Below are positions 52,450 to 62,943 of a stretch of 64,000 bases of DNA, one piece after another. Made by a program: the position numbers and the translations under genes. Below the pieces are notes generated by a model. It was not told the origin of the DNA, made no database searches, and worked only from the letters and a program-made list of their open reading frames with translations. How positions within the stretch are numbered: the stretch's first letter is position 1; each line of letters opens with the position of its first letter. This DNA is from Megaleporinus macrocephalus (lineage: Eukaryota; Chordata; Actinopteri; Characiformes; Anostomidae), in NCBI GenBank assembly GCA_021613375.1, contig CM038715.1, positions 3,267,378-3,331,377 of the forward strand. The letters are read 5' to 3'.

Positions 52450-54004
52450 CAGCCCGGGCAACACAGGCCAAGCAACACAGGATGAGCAACACAGGATGAG
52501 CAACACAGGATGAGCAACACAGGCCGAGCAACACAGACCGAGCAACACAGTCCGAGCAACACAGGCCAAGCAACACAGGATGAGCAACACAGGATGAGCA
52601 ACACAGGATGAGCAACACAGGATGAGCAACACAGGCCGAGCAACACAGTCCGAGCAACACAGACCGAGCAACACAGGACAAGCAAAACAGACCATGCAAC
52701 ACAGGCCACGCAACACAGGCTTAGCAACACAGGCCGAACAACACAGGCCATGCAACACAGGCTGAGCAACACAGGCTGAGCAACACAGGCTGAGCAACAC
52801 AGGACGAGCAACACAGGACGAGCAACACAGGCAGAGCAACACAGGCTTAGCAACACAGGTTGAGCAAACAGGCCGAACAACACAGGATGAGCAACACAGA
52901 CCATGCAACACAGAATGAGCAACACAGGCCGAGCAACACAGGCCGAGCAACACAGGCCGAACAACACAGGATGAGCAACACAGACCATGCAACACAGAAT
53001 AAGCAACAGAGACCGAGCAACACAGGCCGAGCAACACAGGCCGAGCAACACAGAATGAGCAACACAGGCCGAGCAACACAGGCCGAGCAACACAGACCGA
53101 GCAACACAGACCGAGCAACACAGACCGAGCAACACAGAATGAGCAACACAGGCCGAGCAACACAGGCCGAACAACACAGGCCGAACAACACAGACCGAGC
53201 AACACAGAATGAGCAACACAGGCCGAACAACACAGGCCATGCAACACAGGCTGAGCAACACAGGCTGAGCAACACAGGCTGAGCAACACAGGATGAGCAA
53301 CACAGGCCGAGCAACGCAGACCGAGCAACGCAGGACGAGCAACGCAGGACGAAGTAAGAATTTCATTGTACAGTGTAACTGTCTGTTCTGCTGTACATAT
53401 GACAATAAAACTCTTGAATCTTGAATCTTGAGCAACGCAGGACGAGCAACGCAGACCGAGCAACGCAGACCGAGCAACACAGGCCGAGCAACACAGGCCG
53501 AGCAACACAGGCCGAGCAACACAGGCCGAGCAACACAAGCCGAGCAACACAGGCCGAGCAACACAGGACGAGCAACACAGACCGAGCAACACAGGATGAG
53601 CAACCGAGCAACACAGGATGAGCAACACAGGCCGAGCAACACAAGCCGAGCAACACAGGCCGAGCAACACAGGACGAGCAACACAGACCGAGCAACACAG
53701 GATGAGCAACCGAGCAACACAGGATGAGCAACACAGGCCGAGCAACACAGGCCGAGCTACACAGACCGAGCAACACAGGATGAGCAACACAGGCCGAGCA
53801 ACACAGGATGAGCAACACAGGCCGAGCAACACAGGCCGAGCTACACAGACCGAGCAACACAGGATGAGCAACACAGGCCGAGCAACACAGGCCGAGCAAC
53901 ACAGGCGGCGCAACTCCGGTCGAGGAACACAGGCGGCGCAACTCCGGTCGAGGAACACCGGCCGAGCAACACAGACCGAGCAACACAGACCGAGCAACAC
54001 AGGA
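52450..54004. repeat. 14-bp minisatellite (GAGCAACACAGGCC)
   Basis: More than 100 tandem 14-mers with variants GGATGA, GACCGA, GGCTGA, GGACGA at the junction. Because 14 is not a multiple of 3, every three units (42 nt) repeat one 14-residue peptide, and all frames stay open. This produces long spurious frames such as the 545-residue minus-strand one. A retroelement tail interrupts it at 53352-53430. Confidence 0.97.
53352..53430 (+). mobile_element. short LINE-type 3' tail inserted in the 14-bp array
   Basis: AATTTCATTGTACAGTGTAA, CTGTACATATGACAATAAAA and a terminal CTTGAATCTTGAATCTTG are typical of a severely 5'-truncated teleost retroelement tail with a short tandem end. Array units resume directly after it. 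Confidence 0.65.
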
Positions 54005-54039
54005 CGAGAAGAACCGTGTCAACCTGAGGTGCGTGAATG

Positions 54040-54210
54040 TAACTGCTGCACTATTTAAGGTGAGGAACTGTCCAGGTTCAAACAGAAAGATGGACACAAA
54101 CAAGTAGTGGAGGCATCAGAACTGCTGCCTCTTTTAAGGTGGGATGAGAAAATGTGAAAAGAGGAGCCGAGATGCCAAAACTGCTGCACCATTTAAGGTG
54201 CAAACGAAAA
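54040..54210 (+). repeat. three tandem CTGCTGC-TTTAAGGTG units
   Basis: AACTGCTGCACTATTTAAGG (54040), AACTGCTGCCTCTTTTAAGG (54119) and AACTGCTGCACCATTTAAGG (54180) start three diverged repeats about 60-80 bp apart. Confidence 0.6.
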
Positions 54211-55256
54211 ACCTGAATCTGCCGCTGGTAAGAAAGAATCTGACCAGAGCTACGCAGAGAGAAAAACGACAGCGGAGGTGAAAGTTGCTCTGTTATTGCT
54301 GGACGGGTAACAAACTTAACAGAATCTGTGTTATGTTACTATTATTTGGTGATCAGTTAGTTGCTAGTCCAGTGTTATTCACCTTTAGAATGAGTGTTTT
54401 GGGGGTGGATGAGGGTGGGGCTTCTGAGAGAGCACAGAGGGGAGGGGTGTATTTTGTTTTGCTGTTCAAATATCAACCATTGTTCTCCAGAAACGTACAC
54501 TGCACCTTTAAAGGTACAGTAACAATAAGAGCCTGTGTAGCAGTCTTTAACCTTCATGTTAAAATGATGGGTGGTGCACAAAAGCACACAAAAGTGGACT
54601 CGGGGCAGAGATAAAAGTCCAAAGATTCCAGTATATGAGAATTAAATGATCATTAAATTCTATTATACTTCTTCTATATCTCTCCCATACAATGAACTTG
54701 TTTGTTATCAAACTATATGAAGTATAAAGTATTATTTACAAGCCAAACATACAGTCGACACAATATCAGTGAGTCTGCAGACACCACGGGACAGTGCTCA
54801 CAGGAAACGAACAAAGAAGCAGAAGTGGAGAGCAACAGTTCCCCTCAGCACAAGACACCACGTCACCGTCCGAGAGCAGGAGCAATAGAACAGTCCTACT
54901 CTGGATGGTGTGGATGAGCAATATAGAATAAAATATACCATAACAATATTTTAAGATACTCTTTAAGACACTCCATGTGCAGGACAGTACGTTTACAACA
55001 ATGTTGCAACAACGTTAAACTCTCACACGCTGCACCACACTAGACGTGCACCCCCGCAGTGAAAAAGTAGTGCAAATCATATAGAATTGTGGAGAACGAG
55101 TGAGATACAGTCTCTGAAAATAAGGAGAAAGAAGAACAGAGTGAGCAAACCAAGGATGCTGTGCTGCTGAATATAATTAATTAAACAAGTCTAATTAGGA
55201 ATGAAGGAGCAGGTGCAGTCTGTGGTGTGACGATGCTGACAGGGAGACAGCGACAC

Positions 55257-55335
55257 GTGTATGTGTGTGTGTGTGTGTGCGAGAGAGAGAGAGAGTGTGT
55301 GTGTGTGTGTGAGTGAGAGAGAAAGAGAGAGAAGC
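55257..55335. repeat. (GT)n and (GA)n microsatellites
   Basis: Alternating GT and GA dinucleotide arrays. Confidence 0.88.
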
Positions 55336-55639
55336 AGTACATGTCCAGCTTACGTACCATATGACAAGACGAGGAATAAAAAAAGACAATCCAACTTTCT
55401 CCACTGTGTGATGTGAAGCCCTAGAGGAAAACAGTGAAGACCTACTCAAGGCAGGGTTACCCCACTTCTCTGAAACAAACAAACAAACACACACATACAT
55501 ACATACATACACACACAATCTTGTTTATTCTAAATGTTTAGATTGTGATTGTGTACAAGCAACAAGCTCCACACTGACCTTGCAAAGACAAACTTCTGCT
55601 ACATAAACTCAGACTCTAAAGGTGTCATACACAAAACTC

Positions 55640-56100
55640 TACTGTTTTTTATGAATAAGGAGAGTTTGGTATATCATCACTGTCCAATGAAAAACAGGAT
55701 TTTGAGTTTTTACTGCATTTGAACATGCCAATAGTTTACATTGTGTGAAAATTTCATGATGAATAGACCAATAGAAGTGCTCCAAAATAGCTTGGAAAAA
55801 ATTATGGTTCCATTGACTTACATTGAAAGTAAAGTATGTTTTGTTCTCTTCTGTAAAGTTGACAACAGTCTTCACTCATTAACCCCCAAATTTAGGAATG
55901 AAAGTGACAGACTACGTGTAGTGATCTGTCTTTCCAGGCTGAGAAGCCGATATTGGCACTTGTCATTCCCTTCCCGAGGAACCGGACCCAAGCACGGTCA
56001 ATGGTCGTCCTTAAACAAAACTGAAGTTGGCTTCCTATTGGCCAGCTTTTTCATTGAATGTGACATTCCACCTTAAATGCTACAGCGTGTACAGGTGCCA
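55640..56100. mobile_element. probable interspersed repeat
   Basis: CACTGTCCAATGAAAAACAG, CAATAGAAGTGCTCCAAAAT and TTCCATTGACTTACATTG follow the pattern of an abundant teleost miniature element that carries ATAGAAGTGCT and CCATTGACTTACATTG. The right end is unclear; the inverted copy of the TTTAAGGTGG repeat at 56060-56080 may belong to it. Confidence 0.45.
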
Positions 56101-56396
56101 GAATAAAAATGTGAAGCCAACTTCAGAATCCACATATCTAACAAGATCCCAGACAACTTTAAGCACAGTTTGTAAATGTGCTGTGCATGTTTCACACTGG
56201 ATCGTGTGTCAAGCCCAGCAGGCTTCTCTCAGCATTTTACAGTTTTATAGTTATTTTATTAAACAACTTCAATTTACTCTGTGTTGTTGTGGAGATTAAA
56301 AGCGAGTCATATATAATTTATTTATACAGAGGTTCATTTTATTTTTCTGTCTATTTTGACATGATGCTTCTGTGTGATCATCACTGTGTAGATAGT

Positions 56397-57083
56397 TAGA
56401 TCTGCTGGAGTCTCCAGCCACACTCTAAAATTCTGAATATTCATATTCTCTACAGTCTCACTCCCGAGACCAACTAACTCTCTCTTTACTCCTCCTGAGG
56501 AAATGACTGTCCTCCTGTCTGTTGAACGCTGTTGAAGGACTGACCATCAGGGCCTCCACCCCACCATCACCAGCCAGCTCACCTCCCACCATCACCAGCC
56601 AGCTCTCCTGTGCATCTGTGTCTACTGCTACACCCTCAGTTACATCACTGTACCATCCAGATGTTTCAGCATTGAGATAGGATGGGACTGTTTCAGCTCA
56701 CGCCCACTTTACATAAAGACTCAGTCAGAGACCGCCTCAGTCAGAGACTGCCTCAGTCAGAGACTGACTCAGTCAGAGACTCTCTCAGTCAGAGACTGCC
56801 TCTACCTGTGCAGCTTCTAAAGCTTTGCTATCCAGATTTCAAACAGAGACTCTTTTCTTTGGTGTTTAGTTTATTAAACTGTAAATACTGTTTGATCAGA
56901 GGAGGACGGGTCTCCTCTTGTGAGTCTTGGTTCCTCTCAAGGTTTCTTCCTCCAGTCTGAGGGAGGTGTTCTTGCTCACTGGGGGGTATATGTTGTAACT
57001 GTCTGTTTTCAGAACTCTGTAAAGCTGCTTTGAGACAACATCTTTGTAAAAAGCTACACAAATAAACTTGACTTCACTTGACA
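56397..57083 (+). mobile_element. retroelement 3' region, short copy
   Basis: Sister of the 48383-50759 element. It shares AGGACTGACCATCAGGGC, ACTGTTTGATCAGAGGAGGA, GTTTCTTCCTCCAGTCTGAG, GTAAAGCTGCTTTGAGACAA and CACAAATAAACTTGACTTC. It lacks the 33-bp array but has its own small array of about five CTCAGTCAGAGACTGC units at 56721-56805. No coding frame. Confidence 0.72.
56721..56805. repeat. 16-bp tandem repeat inside the short retroelement copy
   Basis: Five copies of CTCAGTCAGAGACTGC with small changes. Absent from the 48-50 kb copy. Confidence 0.88.
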
Positions 57084-57757
57084 CTGTGTCTCTCTGTAAA
57101 CCAGCCAATTAGAGCAAAGCATCAAATTATTTATGAGCTCATCAAAAAAGCGAGAGCAGTTTGTTTCATTCTAGAACTGAAGCGCAGGAGTGTAAAACCA
57201 CATCTGGGACTTTTAACCCCCTGACCGAAGTGACATACCCCCTATACAAACATCAAGGAACAACTTTAATGTTGAATGAATGCTTTAAAGCTAGAATGCA
57301 CCAACAGGGTGGACACCAACAAAGAGGAACTTTCTAATGTCTGCACAGAAATGTTTACACAGATGCTCAGAAAAAGTTAAATAGTGAAATGAACTACAGC
57401 AAATGAGAAAGGAATGTTTGTTTTATAACAATCTAATACGAGTATGTTTTATTTCCCCCCAAAATGTTCAACTCAGAAAATAAATCTGGGGAAAACAACA
57501 AAAGATACAAATAATCTGAGCAGGAACTTAGCTGACAGGAGCAGACAGATACTGACTCAACCTACTAGCTAGCTAATGTTAGCCAACACAAGAGCATGCT
57601 AGTTACTTAATGCCACCCTTACTGAGCTGACCTCGAACCCAGAACCCAGAACCCATTACCCTGTGTATACTGTACAGAAGACATGGAGCATCATTTAAGA
57701 TGAATATCATTTAGAGACAGAATGGCTAGAAAAGACTTGCATATCTTAAAGAGGAAC

Positions 57758-57761
<4 letters not shown>

Positions 57762-57819
<58 letters not shown>
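57762..57819. repeat. (GT)n microsatellite
   Basis: About 29 GT units. Confidence 0.95.
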
Positions 57820-57820
<1 letters not shown>

Positions 57821-57992
57821 AAAGGTGGAGAGTCCAGATTGTTTAAATGCACCGAGCAGAGGGGCGATCGGTCCATTTTATCACAATTTGCTCCTTAACA
57901 GGTTACAAATGTGGCATGTGATGACAATAACGAGGCTTGATGTCACTTAGACTTCAGGAGGTGTGTGCTGAATAGCAATGCAGAGTGTGGGA

Positions 57993-57994
<2 letters not shown>

Positions 57995-58028
<34 letters not shown>

Positions 58029-58055
58029 GAAAAAGAGAGAAGGAGGAGAGAGGAG
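57995..58055. repeat. (GA)n-rich tract
   Basis: Interrupted GA array followed by AAGGAAAAAGAGAGAAGG. Confidence 0.85.
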
Positions 58056-58364
58056 AGATTTTTGTTGCTTTCCACCAGCAAGGTGAGAGACACCTTGGTC
58101 ACAGCAAGCGCTTCTCACCTAACCATTATAGATTACAGAACGTCATGATCATGTAAACGGATGGAAAGAGGAAGAGAGAAAACCTCAGCAGTGACTGTAC
58201 TGACCTATTTATTCCTTCCGTTGAGTGAGAGTTCTATACTATCAGTATAATAAGTGTTTATTTATTGTAATTCCAAGCTTGTCAGCTGTCTGTGAACACT
58301 TTTTATAATGTTTTTTTTGTTCACACCTCCAAATATTAGTCAAAGAAGTTGATTTACATTTTTT

Positions 58365-58425
58365 ATGTTTACATTTACAGTGTTTAGCAGACACTCTTAT
58401 CCAGAGCGACTTACATCAGTGCTTA
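58365..58425 (+). mobile_element. fragment of a common teleost repeat
   Basis: TTTACAGTGTTTAGCAGACA then CTCTTATCCAGAGCGACTTA is the well-known core of an abundant teleost interspersed repeat. Only the core is present. Confidence 0.6.
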
Positions 58426-58429
58426 GTGT

Positions 58430-59425
58430 TCAGTTAGAGTATGTATCTCTATCTAGTACAAACAGGTTTAACTCCAAACTACTCTGATACTCAAACACGG
58501 CTATAAACTAGAGCCAGTGCTGATACGAAGATTAGACACAGAGCAACACCTAGCAAGACTGGAACACCTACAGAGAATACACTACATACAGTATCAGTGA
58601 TTGCATTTCCTGTCTCTCATGATTTAAGTAATTTAATAATTTGAAGCCTGGACTTGAGTTGGTCAGTTTTCTTTGTTTGATTTTCAAATTGTATTCCTTT
58701 TTGTCTCTTTCCTTTTTTCAGTACGGGCTTCTTGACAGCTACACATCTTTAAGTAACATTGGTTGATGACACGCTGCAGTGTAAATGAACAGCCGGAGCA
58801 TGTTTACGACTAAATGACCAAAAAAAAAAGAGCTGCATGTAGTCCAGTTAATGGTGAAGTTACCAGAGTGTGAGTTTAACAGCACAAGAACAGCTTTAGT
58901 AGCACACAAGTCTACCAATACCATCTATGATGCCATTTAGAATCTAGATTATCAGAATTAATAATATATACATAGCAAATATGTAGAGCTACACACAAAC
59001 ACACTAAGTATTTAGATTCTTCAGTACAAGATCACTGAAAATATTCTATTCTGTTTAATACTTTGGTTAAATAACTCTCAAATAAGAGTCAGGAGCGCTA
59101 CCAGCAATACCCACCCAGAACTAAGTTATTCACTGGTGTGATGAAACGCTGATTTGTTCTATATATGCATTGAGTTTTGCTAAACCTGAATAACAGAAAT
59201 ATTCTGTGTATTGTTATTAATAAAAGTTTAAAAAAAATTGAATTACACGTTATATCTGTCGTCCCTCATTCACCTCTCACTGAGTTGGCGTTTATTAAAT
59301 GCTGAGGCTGCACTGCTTGCTTGCAGCACTGGGTTCTTGGATTTTGGATAAACAACTTGTTCTAGTTTGAAATGCAGGTGACAGACGAACTACCAATTTG
59401 ATGTACAATCAAATACTGTGTAACA
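58430..59425. other. gene-free intergenic DNA
   Basis: AT-rich, no recognised feature. Confidence 0.6.
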
Positions 59426-59429
59426 CTTT

Positions 59430-59605
59430 TTCTATTTTGTATATACTATATTCTATTTATTATATATATTTGTTATTTTTTGGTGTAACTGTCCTGTTTT
59501 GTCTTACATTGTGCACTTGTGGTATAGCTACAGGAATCCTTGAATTTTCCTTTGGGATCAGTAAAGTATTTATCCATCCGTCCACATATCTGTCTGTCTG
59601 TAGGT
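59430..59605 (+). mobile_element. LINE-type 3' tail
   Basis: CTTGAATTTTCCTTTGGGAT then CAGTAAAGTATTTATCCATC, followed by a short CTGT tract, parallels the tail at 11446-11480. It is preceded by AT-rich text ending CATTGTGCACTTGTGG, typical of the same 3' UTR. It is 5'-truncated and lacks coding sequence. Confidence 0.6.
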
Positions 59606-60199
59606 AATGGACACTGCGTAATGTTGTAGGAAAAAGAATTTATCAGAACAAAAACAGACACACACATTTAGTGGCCTCAGATTAAGTTTAATGCCCCCCT
59701 CCAACAATTGCAGACATTGTAGGACAGTTTATAGACCTTAAATATTAACAACTAAACATTTTAGGACTTTTTAAGGACCCCCTGGTTAGGAGTTCCACTT
59801 TTTATTGTTAAATAATTTTTCCAATTTCCGAAATCAAACTTTTTTACCAAGCGTTTTTTTTTCAAGTGGAATCTTTGTTTAGCTAATCTCCTCAAAAATG
59901 TCTCTTAAAAAACAAATTTAATACACTTATGAGCTTTATTGCAATATCCTTACTCTGGAGTCACTCAGCCCTTCAGTCTTTTTCACAAATGTACAAACTG
60001 TAGGTCTCTCATACCACAACTGCAGCACCCCATCCAAGAGCCCCGTCCATCCACAAGCACAAGCTACAATACACTGAAATTCCTTTACGGTTATGAAGAT
60101 TCAACATGTCTTTAAACAGATTTACACAGAATCAGAATCACGCAGATCTCTGCATTTAAATTCACACAAAGTCTGAACTCAGACTGAGCTTTTTCCACA

Positions 60200-60520
60200 A
60201 GACCGCGAGAGTGACATCAAGCCCAAAGTCTACAGCAGTGCCACGATGTGCAGTCAATAACTCCCGACAGACAGTAGATGCTCAAATGAAGTGATTTCCC
60301 CAGCAAACTCTGCCAGAAGCGATTAGGTCAGTCCTGAAGACGGACAGCTCGATATTTTTTGAACGTGTGAATCTGTCAATTGCGGGCGGCGTTGACGGCG
60401 AGGCAGAGGGTGCGGGTTTTTTTAATTATCAAGGGGACGGTGGAGATTGTGCATCATCATTAGCCAGGCTAAACAGCAGCGGTGAGCGGTGAGCGGCTGC
60501 GGCTCAGTTAAATAGCACAA
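60200..60520. promoter_or_regulatory. candidate conserved non-coding element
   Basis: Unique block with GCGATTAGGTCAGTCC, TCTGTCAATTGCGGGCGG, TTTTTTTAATTATCAAGGGG and CATCATCATTAGCCAGGC. A (GA)n array bounds it on the right at 60534-60582. Enhancer role is inferred from composition. Confidence 0.33.
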
Positions 60521-60530
60521 TTAGCAGGCG

Positions 60531-60533
<3 letters not shown>

Positions 60534-60582
<49 letters not shown>
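60534..60582. repeat. (GA)n microsatellite
   Basis: About 24 GA units. Confidence 0.95.
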
Positions 60583-60585
<3 letters not shown>

Positions 60586-61014
60586 GTGCTCAATTTCAAC
60601 GCCTTCTTTCTTAATCCATCTGCTCTGATCACCAGAAACGCTGAGCTACGGACTTTTTACATTCAATTACTTTAATCGGGTTAATTCTGAACAAAATGTC
60701 AACGTTTTAATCAAGAATTAGCAAACCCTGGCAAAGGAAGAAACGACCTGAAGTGGCACTAAGCGTCTTTTATAGACATTTCCCATCACATCACATCTCA
60801 CTCTGCAGAGAATCTCTACTGGAGTGTTGAGAGATAGTGATACCACTACTACCTGGAGTATGAACTGATCAGCAGGTCTTTACCTGCAGGTAATAGGTAA
60901 GGCAAGTTTATTTGTATAGCATCTTTCATACACAGTGCTTTACATAAATAAAGAAATAAAAAAGAAACCAAGCATTAAAATTAATCAGTTAAAAGAAATA
61001 AGAAATATACACAT

Positions 61015-61980
61015 TAGAGATGGACCGATTAGCGTTTTTGAGGCCGAATCCGATCAGCGATCACCTTTCAGCGCGATCAGCCTATAGTCAATACCGATAG
61101 AGGGCGGGGCTATATGCCATGGTAGGGCTACATGTAGTTATTAGCGCAAGCAAGTCATGAAACATGGTCTAAACTGGTTTATTACCATTATTAACGAGCT
61201 CATATGAAAAAGCATAATATTTTAAACAAAATTATCAGTAAATAAACAAAGTAAAGCAAACAAATATCACCAATACTGTAATCATTACATTTAGACCCTT
61301 AATTTAAAACTAAAAAAGTTAAATAAATGCAGTAAAAACTGCAGTCATTAAACTCAGACTCTGTTATTTTAAACTAAAACTGTAATTATCAAATGTAGAA
61401 TATTGAATTACTGCTGCTGTTCTGTTCGTACCGGTCAGATCTGGTCTGTAGGGTTTCTGGGTTATTAGTTTTGTGTTAGCTGTGTGTGTAGCTCTGCTGT
61501 TACTGATACTCACTGTATTCAGCTGTGTGGTGTCTCTTAAGTGCTGAATCAGATTAGTATCAGATTAGTATCAGATTAGTAGTTAAATATCTTTGTTTTG
61601 GTTCCACAACGAGAGACGCTGATTTTACTCATTTTAAAAACGTCCTGGATGAGTCTGAGTCTCATACGGTAAACACTGCCAGACGGGCGACATGTTTTCT
61701 ATCAGCACATGCTTTTCTAGCGACGATGTTGCTTTTTCAGTCTGTCGAAAACGAAAGTGTGTGTATTTCCACCTACTGGTTCAGATAGGAATCGCAGGGA
61801 GCTGGCCAGAGGGCTCCTCTCCCTGGATGAACCACTAGCTGGAAATAGAGAAATTAGGCTCATTTGTTTAACACCATCAATCGACACTCGGGATCAGAAA
61901 GATTAGAGAAATATCAGCCGATCACCGATCACATATTTTAATTAAAAATCGGCCGATACTTATCGATGCTCCCATCTCTA
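61015..61980. mobile_element. hAT-like non-autonomous element with target duplication
   Basis: Terminal inverted repeats TAGAGATGG...CCATCTCTA are followed by CCGAT/ATCGG-rich inner ends (GAGGCCGAATCCGATC on the left, AATCGGCCGATACTTATCG on the right). The 8-bp flanks ATACACAT (61007-61014) and ATACAAAT (61981-61988) differ at one base. It is 966 bp without a transposase. Confidence 0.82.
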
Positions 61981-62414
61981 ATACAAATGTTTAAAAGAAA
62001 CAGAATTAAACATAAAAGTGAAGAAGTGGTTAATGATCTGGTAGTGTTATGATAAAAAGTGTTACAAACCTAGAAATTATAAATTGATGTTACAAGTCTA
62101 CTGGAACCGGACTAGGTTTAGCCAGGGAGATGCTATTAATAACCACTGAGATCCATAACTTTCCATAAGTCCATAACTTCAATCCAGTATGAATCTGCCA
62201 TGTCTCTAGTTGTATTACTTATGTCTGCTAAGTAATCATTCCGGATGAAAATGACCTTCTATAAATACCACCTGAAGCTCCCTAACAGTAGTGGTGCTTC
62301 AATCAACGTCACAGTGACATTCTCACACATATACCCCTCCTTTACCGGACAGTCTAGGGCTGTACATACTTATAACCTACAGGAGCTTCATTAGATGCCA
62401 AATATTCCTCAGGT

Positions 62415-62690
62415 TTAACCCATGTTTCTGTTAGACATAACATCAAATTTTTGATACGTTATTGTATCATTTACAACGAGAGCCTTAGAGTTCAGAGATC
62501 CTACATTAAACAAACCAAACTTTAGTTCAGAGATGCTGCAGCTAGACACTGGGTCTGATATTTCTATATTAATTAGGTTATCTGGACAAGCTGTTCGAGA
62601 ATTTCTGAGTCTGCGTTTAATTCGGGGCAATGAGACAATCTCGATATATCTGTATCTAGTTAACGACTCTCTGTCGGCATTAGTTACCAT
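62415..62690 (-). pseudogene. LINE ORF2 endonuclease N-terminal fragment
   Basis: A 91-codon open stretch containing the LNVGSLNSKA-type motif (LFNVGSLNSKALVVNDTI) that opens the endonuclease domain of L2-like LINEs. The reading frame is lost after FDVMSNRNMG. It belongs to the minus-strand LINE above and is not a host gene. Confidence 0.65.
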
Positions 62691-62943
62691 CTCGGTATAA
62701 CTGTATCTAGGTAACGACTGTTTGTTGTTGCTACTTACGTGGCCTTATGTTGTATAAACACTGATATTAAACTGAATCAGGGCTTCATTTTGAGTTACAA
62801 ATTAACAGAATACTGCACAGATCTGGAAGTGCGCATTTTCATGTTGGTTCTACATTCTTCAGTGAAAGCAGGTTCTAGTGTAAAACACACATTAACACCT
62901 TACTGTTACACAGAGAGTCTCTCCAGAGCAGACAGAGCTTCCC

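Larger units (their letters stand above)
52341..54507. mobile_element. TTAA-flanked non-autonomous element with internal 14-bp minisatellite
   Basis: TTAA lies on both sides (52337-52340 and 54508-54511). The ends are imperfect inverted repeats: left AGGCACAGTATATGATTTC, right complement AGGTGCAGTGTACGTTTC. TTAA targets are a piggyBac-superfamily trait, although I could not confirm the family. About 1.55 kb of the 2167 bp interior is the 14-bp array. A three-fold approximately 65-80 bp repeat lies at 54040-54210. No transposase is present. Confidence 0.55.
60895..62760 (-). mobile_element. internally deleted LINE on the minus strand, split by a hAT element
   Basis: Read on the minus strand, the right part (62690-62415) encodes ELKFGLFNVGSLNSKALVVN and DTITYQKFDVM, the start of the apurinic-type endonuclease domain of LINE ORF2. 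Decayed endonuclease text continues to about 62270. The left edge (60960-60895) is the 3' tail, CTATACAAATAAACTTGCC on that strand. The reverse transcriptase region is missing, so this is a deletion derivative. The hAT at 61015-61980 interrupts its 3' part. Confidence 0.65.

Noticed and set aside
52363..54000. 545-residue minus-strand open frame rich in Leu, Cys and Val, and shorter overlapping frames on both strands
   Set aside because: All are translations of the 14-bp tandem array. The peptide has a 14-residue period exactly as the DNA repeat predicts, and overlapping frames are open on both strands.
62415..62690. Minus-strand host gene of 91 residues
   Set aside because: The GLFNVGSLNSKA text is the start of a LINE endonuclease domain and the frame breaks soon after.
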